From assembly GCA_015523575.1 (NCBI GenBank), contig WAJZ01000117.1, positions 1 through 7,078 on the forward strand: a stretch of 7,078 nt of DNA, written 5' to 3'. The notes beneath the pieces were generated by a model. The model ran no database searches. It was given only the letters and a program-made list of their open reading frames with translations, and was not told the DNA's origin. Numbering within the stretch: position 1 is the stretch's first letter; every line of letters starts with the position of its first letter. The position numbers and the translations under genes are program-made. Source of the stretch: Candidatus Hestiella acidicharens. Its GTDB lineage: Archaea; Thermoproteota; Thermoprotei_A; Sulfolobales; Acidilobaceae. Below are positions 1 through 4,672 of the stretch, piece after piece.

Positions 1-2
1 AT

Positions 3-671
3 AAGCAACCCGTTGATCCAGAAGAAATTACCGATGATATAGGTCTTCTACTAGTAAAAGTTGCAAGACAAAGCGTGGAACATTATTTTAAAAATAAATC
101 AAAAATGCCCGTGCCAAACAACCTCCCTAGCATGGTCTATAGGCCTGGAGCGGCATTTGTAACAATAGAAAGTTACTATCCAGAGGGGAAAAGCGAGCTA
201 AGGGGTTGCATTGGTTATATAGAACCTATAAAGCCGCTTATAAAAACTATTATTGATGTTTCTCTAGAGGCAGCGTTTAATGACCCTAGATTTTATCCAC
301 TAAGGGAGAAGGAGCTTAACTCTGTGACCTTTGAGGTCTCCGTATTGTCAAAATTAGAAGAGGCTCCCAAAGATAAAAACGGAAGACTCGAGTTTATCGT
401 AATTGGCAGGGATGGTTTAGTTGTAGAGAGAGGCTTTAACAGGGGACTTCTACTACCCCAAGTGCCAGTAGAAAATCTATGGGATAAAGAAACGTTCTTA
501 TCGGAAACTTGCCTAAAGGCTGGACTATGGCCTGATTGCTGGCTTGATAATAAAACAAAGATATATAGATTTAGGGCCATGGCATGGAAGGAGTATAAAC
601 CAAAAAATAGTATAATAAGAAGAGATTTATCAAAAGAATATGAAGAGTTGGTAAAGCTTAATAAAACATAA
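3..671 (+). CDS. AMMECR1-domain protein, 5' end cut by the window edge
   Basis: This is a conserved archaeal and eukaryotic protein of the AMMECR1 family (TIGR00296-type); no biochemical activity is established for the family. The reading frame is open from the first bases. The residues before the apparent GTG at 75 (PEEITDDIGLLLVKVARQSV) match the usual family N-terminus, so the real start lies upstream and GTG 75 is not the start. Counting from base 3, the hallmark LRGCIG motif is at residues 66-71, followed by AAFNDPRFYPL, EVSVLSKLE, GLLLPQVPVE and the C-terminal WDKETFLSETCLKAGLWPDCW region. About 222 residues are visible, near the normal full length of roughly 190-230, so only a few N-terminal codons are missing. 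It lies 45 bases upstream of secE on the same strand and may be co-transcribed with it. Family assignment is secure; its role is not. Confidence 0.93.
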   Translation, partial: KQPVDPEEITDDIGLLLVKVARQSVEHYFKNKSKMPVPNNLPSMVYRPGAAFVTIESYYPEGKSELRGCIGYIEPIKPLIKTIIDVSLEAAFNDPRFYPLREKELNSVTFEVSVLSKLEEAPKDKNGRLEFIVIGRDGLVVERGFNRGLLLPQVPVENLWDKETFLSETCLKAGLWPDCWLDNKTKIYRFRAMAWKEYKPKNSIIRRDLSKEYEELVKLNKT

Positions 672-700
672 ATAGAATATAAGATCTGGTATTAAAGTTA

Positions 701-710
701 GGAAAGGAGG
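701..710 (+). promoter_or_regulatory. Shine-Dalgarno site for secE
   Basis: GGAAAGGAGG directly abuts ATG 711, leaving no spacer, but sits six bases before the in-frame ATG 717. GGAGG is complementary to the archaeal 16S 3' end. The spacing decides the start in favour of ATG 717. Confidence 0.75.
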
Positions 711-716
711 ATGGAA

Positions 717-896
717 ATGTCAATAAATGAGAAAATAAAAGAATATATATCTGCTTGGAAAAGAATAATACTACTATCTAAAAGGCCAGATGAGGAAGAG
801 TTTAACCTACTAACGAAGCTCAACTTTTTAGGCTTTATTATAGTAGGTGCCATTGGTTATATAATCCACCTAGTCTACGTTTTGTTAGTATCTTGA
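717..896 (+). CDS. secE: Protein translocase subunit SecE / Sec61 gamma
   Basis: This is the small clamp subunit of the SecYEG/Sec61 protein-conducting channel in the cytoplasmic membrane. The protein has 59 residues from ATG 717 (61 from ATG 711), the normal size for archaeal Sec61 gamma. An amphipathic N-terminal helix (about residues 2-20, INEKIKEYISAWKRIILLSK) is followed by the conserved K-R-P-D-x-x-E-F turn. A single C-terminal membrane helix then spans about residues 33-57 (LNFLGFIIVGAIGYIIHLVYVLL). ATG 717 is preferred because the GGAGG site touches ATG 711. The stop TGA overlaps the Shine-Dalgarno site of spt5, and only ten bases separate the genes, so translation and transcription of the two are probably coupled. 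The secE-spt5 pairing is a classic archaeal arrangement and supports the call. Confidence 0.93.
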   Translation: MSINEKIKEYISAWKRIILLSKRPDEEEFNLLTKLNFLGFIIVGAIGYIIHLVYVLLVS

Positions 897-902
897 GGTG
901 AG
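895..902 (+). promoter_or_regulatory. Shine-Dalgarno site for spt5
   Basis: GAGGTGAG at the secE stop codon is a near-perfect match to the complement of the archaeal 16S tail. It contains the GTG at 898 within itself, so that GTG cannot be the start it serves. The in-frame TTG at 907 follows the core GAGGTGA by five bases. Confidence 0.75.
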
Positions 903-906
903 AGCA

Positions 907-1365
907 TTGCCTAATAAGAATAGTAAAATATATGCAATCTCCGTAGTTGGAGGTTATGAAGAAAAGGTAGCAATGATATTTGCAGAAAGGGCACATACAC
1001 TTAACCTTAATATCAAAAGTATAGTGTATTCTGAAGACCTAAAAGGAACAGTTATAGTTGAGCTGGGTGATCCAAAGGATCTTTACTATTTAATTAGGGG
1101 CGTTAAAAACGTGAAAAGGAGGAAGCCAATACAAATAAATGTACAAGATGTAGTGAGGCTATTGAGACCACCAATTTCTATACCCACTCTAGAAAAAGGA
1201 CAGTTAATCGAAGTCATAGGAGGTCCATTTAAAGGTATGAAAGGAAGGGTTGTTGAAATATATCCAAGCAGAAGTGAGGCAGACATTACATTACTAGAAG
1301 GGGATTCAAAAATACTGGTTACTATTCCCCTTGAATATATGAAGGTATCTGAAGAGGAAAAGTGA
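907..1365 (+). CDS. spt5: Transcription elongation factor Spt5 (NusG homologue)
   Basis: Archaeal Spt5 binds the RNA polymerase clamp, usually with Spt4, and promotes processive elongation and transcription-translation coupling. From TTG 907 the protein has 152 residues, normal for archaeal Spt5. Residues about 5-87 form the NGN domain, from KIYAISVVGGYEEKVAMIF through LKGTVIVEL to DLYYLIRGVKNVKR. After a short linker the KOW domain covers about 97-148, with the diagnostic KGQLIEVIGGPFKGMKGRVV and a closing LVTIPLEYMKV. TTG 907 is chosen over GTG 898 because the GAGGTGA site overlaps GTG 898, and because the resulting N-terminus (MPNKNSKIYAI) resembles the family. It lies ten bases or less behind secE. 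The ribosomal protein genes L11-L1-L10 that often follow in archaea are absent; a convergent gene starts 34 bases on. Confidence 0.94.
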   Translation: MPNKNSKIYAISVVGGYEEKVAMIFAERAHTLNLNIKSIVYSEDLKGTVIVELGDPKDLYYLIRGVKNVKRRKPIQINVQDVVRLLRPPISIPTLEKGQLIEVIGGPFKGMKGRVVEIYPSRSEADITLLEGDSKILVTIPLEYMKVSEEEK

Positions 1366-1379
1366 ACTTAGTGACAAGC

Positions 1380-1409
1380 TACTTTTTGACATGTATAAAT
1401 TACTTTTTT
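1380..1409 (+). terminator. Probable T-rich terminator of the secE-spt5 unit
   Basis: Two T-runs, T5 at 1383-1387 and T6 at 1404-1409, lie within 45 bases of the spt5 stop with no convincing stem. This fits archaeal oligo-T termination. The second run overlaps the last codons (LKK) of the convergent permease gene. The assignment rests on position and composition only. Confidence 0.45.
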
Positions 1410-2806
1410 AGTCTATAATTCTTTGTATAGAGGACTATCACCAGCCTTACTAGAGATAATATTATTCCTATTATAAATATATAATTATAGGCCATGGAGC
1501 TAGGTTCAACAAAGAATGAAAACCTACCTAATTGAGCCACATAGATGGCATAGCCCTTATAATCTGTCATTAGGGTTGCTGTTAATACAGGCCCTATAGA
1601 AGAACCCAAAAATCTTATCATAGTATTGAAGCCGAGGCCAACAGAGACTTCGCTTTGAGGAACTGAGAGGGCAACCATGTTTATTATAGGTATCATCATG
1701 GATATCATACCTATCCCTGTTATAAATGAATCCATCATTAATTCTAGTAACCCATTTCTATAAAATAAAAACGTTGTAAAACCTATCACCGTAACTAGCG
1801 AGCCGTATATCAATAATGGCTTAGGTCCAAGCCTGCTCGTTAGTGAACCTATTAATGGTGCTATAAAGATCATAGCAAGCATTGTGGGAAGTAGCGATAG
1901 TGCTGCGGAAATAACGGAAACGCCCAATCCATAAGGAGGGGGTTCCTCTGCAAAATATATGACACCTAGATACATCATAAACATAACTACACCAGTAACC
2001 AAGCCTGCTAAGTTCGATACCATAACATTTCTAATCTTTAGTGTGCTTAGCTTGATTAGTGGATTAGGAGACTTTGTTTCATAGAAATAGAAGCCTGTAA
2101 AGAGTATACCACCAAAAATTAGTGTGAGGATCTGCTGTATTGATGTCCAGCCCTTATAAGGTGCCTCCGTTAAGTAGATTAAAATTAGGGCAGTACCTGA
2201 TGCCAGAATTATTGTGCTAAAGTAGTCTATTTTTTCTTTAGAATATGCAGGTAGCGGTTCTATTGTAGCAAGCGATAGAAACAATACTATAAACGATGCG
2301 ATGAAAGCAATACGGAACATTGCAGACCATCCGAAATATTGGTCTATGTAGGCACCTGCTATTAGACCAACAGTGGTGCCTATCATTATCATTGAACTTA
2401 TTATTCCTTGGGCGGTAGCAACCTTTTCTTTAGGAAAAATATCAGTAATTATTGCTATTGCAAGGGGGAAGATAGAAAAACCCAGACCTTGTATAGCTCT
2501 CGCCGCAATAAGCATGTTTATGCTATTAGAAAAACTAGCTATGAGAACTGCTAGTGTATAAAACAAAAGAGATAGAAGGTAAAGCTTTCTTTTGCCGAAT
2601 ACATCTCCCATTTTTCCGAAGAGGGGTGCAATAGCAGCTCCTACAACAAGGTATGAAGAAACTATCCACGCAGCTTGCTCCCTAGTTGCGGATAAAGCAG
2701 TTTGTATATCTGGTAGGGCTGGTATAACCATTGCTTCCACAAAGGAAGTAATCATAGTTGCTAGCGTTAGGACTGATAGGACTACATAAGGATTTCTTTT
2801 TGCCAT
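1400..2806 (-). CDS. Major facilitator permease, DHA2 (EmrB/QacA-like, 14-TM) type
   Basis: This is an integral membrane transporter, probably a proton-driven drug or metabolite exporter. Its 468 residues and hydropathy fit 14 membrane helices. Motif A, GKMGDVFGKRK, is at residues 64-74 between TM2 and TM3. Motif B, RAIQGLG with Arg103, is in TM4. The antiporter motif C region, GTTVGLIAGAY, is at 143-153 in TM5. The TM1 motif that usually reads LDxTIVNVALP appears as FVEAMVIPALP, so the acidic residue is Glu24 and sits one place later than the usual Asp. The ATG at 2806 is preceded by GAGGGA (2815-2820) at eight bases' spacing. The gene follows the secreted CARDB-type protein by 16 bases, so the two are almost certainly one transcript and may act together. 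The substrate cannot be predicted, and no regulator gene lies in the window. Confidence 0.9.
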   Translation of the reverse strand: MAKRNPYVVLSVLTLATMITSFVEAMVIPALPDIQTALSATREQAAWIVSSYLVVGAAIAPLFGKMGDVFGKRKLYLLSLLFYTLAVLIASFSNSINMLIAARAIQGLGFSIFPLAIAIITDIFPKEKVATAQGIISSMIMIGTTVGLIAGAYIDQYFGWSAMFRIAFIASFIVLFLSLATIEPLPAYSKEKIDYFSTIILASGTALILIYLTEAPYKGWTSIQQILTLIFGGILFTGFYFYETKSPNPLIKLSTLKIRNVMVSNLAGLVTGVVMFMMYLGVIYFAEEPPPYGLGVSVISAALSLLPTMLAMIFIAPLIGSLTSRLGPKPLLIYGSLVTVIGFTTFLFYRNGLLELMMDSFITGIGMISMMIPIINMVALSVPQSEVSVGLGFNTMIRFLGSSIGPVLTATLMTDYKGYAIYVAQLGRFSFFVEPSSMAYNYIFIIGIILSLVRLVIVLYTKNYRLKK

Positions 2807-2814
2807 AAATAAAT

Positions 2815-2820
2815 TCCCTC
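2815..2820 (-). promoter_or_regulatory. Shine-Dalgarno site for the permease gene
   Basis: On the - strand this reads GAGGGA, eight bases before the permease ATG. It occupies most of the 16-base gap after the upstream stop codon. No TATA box fits in that gap, so the permease depends on the upstream promoter. Confidence 0.6.
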
Positions 2821-2822
2821 AG

Positions 2823-4205
2823 CTACTTTCTCCTTGAGCCAATGGCTGCCATGACTACTAGGATTATCACTACGATAACAGCTATAAAGGTTAAGATGAA
2901 CATGGGAGAGTTGACGCTAGAGCTTGACAGGCCTAGAGAGCTTAGACTAAACATAGGGCTTATTTTAACTGGAACCTCTATTATCTGATGCATCTGTTGC
3001 ATTGTAGGCCCTTGATACCAAGAAACTAGCAAAGGTAGGTAATACGTTCCCTGCTTTATTCCAGAGCTTACATCTAAAACATAAGTTACGTTTGCCTTTC
3101 CATTACTTACTACATCACCTAATGTGAAGTTTAACCTTTCAATTGCTATTAATGGATTCTCACTTGATGTAGTATGGGGAGAAAACACCGGGTTTGGCAA
3201 AAGGGTTATGGTAACAAAGCTAGCATTTGCATATCCTACATTTGCCAGCGTTATTGTTATGTATTTCTTGCTGGCACCGGGAAAGAGCCTGCTATGTTGC
3301 ATGCCAACTACTGCAAAATGGGCAGTTGGATACACTTGTAAGCTAACTGGTATGTTCTCATAACCACCAGTATAGTTAATTCTCAAAGCCAAGGTAGTAT
3401 TATAGCCCTTAGGAGGGCTAAACTTCATTAAAACCCCGTTATAGCTAAGATATTTGGTTTCTGTTAAATTGGCTAACTTTACAGGAACCGTTATGTTAAA
3501 TGGAGTACCCGGAGGTAGGTATGCTATAAATATTTTATTAGATGAATTATAAAGTGGTGAGATCAAATGGTTTGTTTTGAGCTCTACGCTCACATTAACT
3601 GCAGGAGAATTGCCCTTATTTATAAGATAAAACGTTATTGACGCGACTTTCATACCAGCGTATAGAACCAGTGGGTTAGTCCTAAACGTCATTAACTTGA
3701 TATCAGAATAGCCCAGAATTGGAATTGATGTGTTTATTGTTTCATTTCCACGAACCATAATTGGTATACTCTTTCCTGCTTCCATCATATAATAAACTAT
3801 GGTTAAGGTCTCATTGTATATGCCTGGGTGTGAAGAGTTGCTCACATTAAAGTAACCAAACAGTCTAATCCTATCGCCTGGAGATACCTCAGGCAAGAAC
3901 AAAGATATTTGTTTCTGGCCCTTGCTTAATACTAGTGGATAGGATGAATTAAAGTAAATGCTTACATTGTAAATGTTAGCTGGGCCTAAATAGACAAGCT
4001 CTGTAGTTAGTGGCATATAAGAAGCCCCTGGATATACCACTAAGGGAGAGGTATTAGTACCCCAAAAACTCTCTGCTATAAAGCGAGGTTTTATTTTACT
4101 GAAGTTGCCCTGATTTGTGGAAGCAAAACCAGTAACAGCAATAGAGAAGGCTGTCATTAGTATCAGCATACCTGTCAGTAAAAGCACTTCTCTATTTTTC
4201 ACCAT
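2823..4205 (-). CDS. Secreted, membrane-anchored protein with three CARDB/NEW3-like modules (COG1361-like)
   Basis: This is an extracellular protein tethered to the membrane; its molecular role is unknown. Residues 7-27 form a signal-anchor-like hydrophobic helix. Three repeats of Ig-like beta-sandwich character follow, at about 42-142, 168-281 and 296-400. Each opens with a P(L)xxYPG or FPG-type turn (VVYPGA, VLYAGM, LFPGAS) and ends in a Thr/Ser-rich strand. After a Ser-rich linker (419-433), a C-terminal membrane helix at about 434-455 precedes SRRK, giving an outside body and a short cytoplasmic tail. I count 18 N-x-S/T sequons, all between residues 34 and 374, as expected for a glycosylated archaeal surface protein. 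GGTGAG (4209-4214) precedes the ATG by three bases. It is the first gene of a pair with the DHA2 permease, so it may be an external partner of the exporter. A general S-layer-associated or adhesive role is the alternative. Confidence 0.82.
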   Translation of the reverse strand: MVKNREVLLLTGMLILMTAFSIAVTGFASTNQGNFSKIKPRFIAESFWGTNTSPLVVYPGASYMPLTTELVYLGPANIYNVSIYFNSSYPLVLSKGQKQISLFLPEVSPGDRIRLFGYFNVSNSSHPGIYNETLTIVYYMMEAGKSIPIMVRGNETINTSIPILGYSDIKLMTFRTNPLVLYAGMKVASITFYLINKGNSPAVNVSVELKTNHLISPLYNSSNKIFIAYLPPGTPFNITVPVKLANLTETKYLSYNGVLMKFSPPKGYNTTLALRINYTGGYENIPVSLQVYPTAHFAVVGMQHSRLFPGASKKYITITLANVGYANASFVTITLLPNPVFSPHTTSSENPLIAIERLNFTLGDVVSNGKANVTYVLDVSSGIKQGTYYLPLLVSWYQGPTMQQMHQIIEVPVKISPMFSLSSLGLSSSSVNSPMFILTFIAVIVVIILVVMAAIGSRRK

Positions 4206-4208
4206 AAT

Positions 4209-4214
4209 CTCACC
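4209..4214 (-). promoter_or_regulatory. Shine-Dalgarno site for the CARDB-type protein gene
   Basis: On the - strand this reads GGTGAG, three bases before the ATG at 4205. It is a good match to the 16S tail complement and confirms the start. Confidence 0.6.
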
Positions 4215-4242
4215 TATTGGTTAGCTATATATAGAAAAGTAG

Positions 4243-4250
4243 TATAAAAA
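4243..4250 (-). promoter_or_regulatory. TATA box for the secreted protein-permease unit
   Basis: On the - strand this reads TTTTTATA. With the usual spacing of about 26 bases, transcription would start near 4220. That gives a leader of about 15 bases containing the GGTGAG site. A second TATA-like stretch (TATATATAG, near 4225-4233) is too close to the start codon to serve. Confidence 0.6.
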
Positions 4251-4275
4251 TGTATGCTTCGAACTAAACCCACAA

Positions 4276-4452
4276 CTAATCATAAACGCACGGAACGAAA
4301 AGACAGTTGTGATTTATATATCCGTTTCCCATCCTAGGTATAGGTCTCATTAAGATAGGTTGTGCCTCTGCTCTACGCTTCGTCATGATTACAAATAACA
4401 CTAAAGTTATAAGCACTGTTAGTAAATCATAAGAGCCTATAGAGCCTCTCAC
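4276..4452 (-). CDS. Possible 58-residue single-pass membrane microprotein
   Basis: I do not recognise this protein. The frame opens after a TAG at 4474-4476 and runs without a stop from GTG 4452 to TAG 4276. Residues 10-23 (LLTVLITLVLFVIM) form one hydrophobic segment. It is followed at once by the positive cluster T-K-R-R, a normal stop-transfer arrangement that would place the C-terminal half in the cytoplasm. The rest is polar with Pro/Met/Arg (PILMRPIPRM), then two cysteines in NCLFVPC near the end. A TTTTTATA box at 4494-4501 predicts transcription from about 4471, leaving a leader of about 19 bases. No Shine-Dalgarno site precedes the GTG, which weakens the case. It lies on the same strand as, and just upstream of, the secreted protein-permease pair, which has its own TATA box. 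It may be a real small gene or a chance frame in an intergenic region. Confidence 0.4.
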   Translation of the reverse strand: MRGSIGSYDLLTVLITLVLFVIMTKRRAEAQPILMRPIPRMGNGYINHNCLFVPCVYD

Positions 4453-4493
4453 ACTACTTGATATGCAATAGGCCTAGTGAGAATTTAGCTCAA

Positions 4494-4501
4494 TATAAAA
4501 A
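4494..4501 (-). promoter_or_regulatory. TATA box upstream of the 58-codon ORF
   Basis: On the - strand this reads TTTTTATA, identical to the box of the secreted protein gene. The predicted start is near 4471, inside an 8-bp palindrome TAGGCCTA (4469-4476). The box lies seven bases from a perfect 12-bp palindrome on its upstream side. Confidence 0.5.
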
Positions 4502-4508
4502 GTAGAAG

Positions 4509-4520
4509 TAAACATGTTTA
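4509..4520. promoter_or_regulatory. Perfect 12-bp palindrome, candidate operator
   Basis: TAAACATGTTTA is fully self-complementary. It sits immediately upstream, in - strand terms, of the TATA box at 4494-4501, where archaeal activators or dimeric winged-helix regulators bind. It also lies about 110 bases upstream of the amidohydrolase TATA box on the + strand. No regulator gene is visible in the window, so the function is inferred from symmetry and position. Confidence 0.4.
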
Positions 4521-4549
4521 AGGGGCTTTATAGAAGATCACCAACTGAC

Positions 4550-4575
4550 TAGCGAATTTATCTAATAATTGGCTA
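4550..4575. repeat. Imperfect inverted repeat in the divergent intergenic region
   Basis: TAGCGAATT (4550-4558) and AATTGGCTA (4567-4575) pair at eight of nine positions across an eight-base spacer. The element lies 56 bases upstream of the amidohydrolase TATA box and could be an operator half-site pair. In such AT-rich DNA it may also be chance. Confidence 0.25.
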
Positions 4576-4630
4576 CCTTTATTCGAACTAAAAAAGCTGA
4601 AAAGGCGCCAGTACATAACATCAAGATAGC

Positions 4631-4636
4631 TATAAA
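4631..4636 (+). promoter_or_regulatory. TATA box for the amidohydrolase gene
   Basis: TATAAA in the context GCTATAAACC lies about 40 bases before ATG 4673. Transcription would start near 4660, leaving a short leader of about 13 bases. Only a weak AGGG (4661-4664) could act as a ribosome binding site. Confidence 0.5.
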
Positions 4637-4672
4637 CCTTTTTGTTCTGTAAAAAATAATAGGGAAACTTGT

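Noticed and set aside
293..580. 95-codon ORF on the - strand inside the AMMECR1 gene
   Set aside because: It is fully antisense to a conserved gene, has a Ser/Leu-rich composition with no recognisable domain, and lacks an RBS.
1086..1286. 66-codon - strand ORF inside spt5
   Set aside because: It is a shadow of the spt5 frame, including the KOW coding segment.
2373..3363. Three + strand ORFs (2373-2561, 2592-2789, 3124-3363) opposite the permease and secreted protein genes
   Set aside because: Apparent hydrophobic or mixed stretches arise from the reverse complement of membrane and Thr/Asn-rich coding sequence, and no promoter or RBS fits.
4432..4447. Direct repeat AGAGCCT at 4432-4438 and 4441-4447 as a regulator site
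   Set aside because: It is only seven bases, lies inside the 58-codon ORF where it encodes the repeated GS in GSIGS, and lies downstream of the predicted start.
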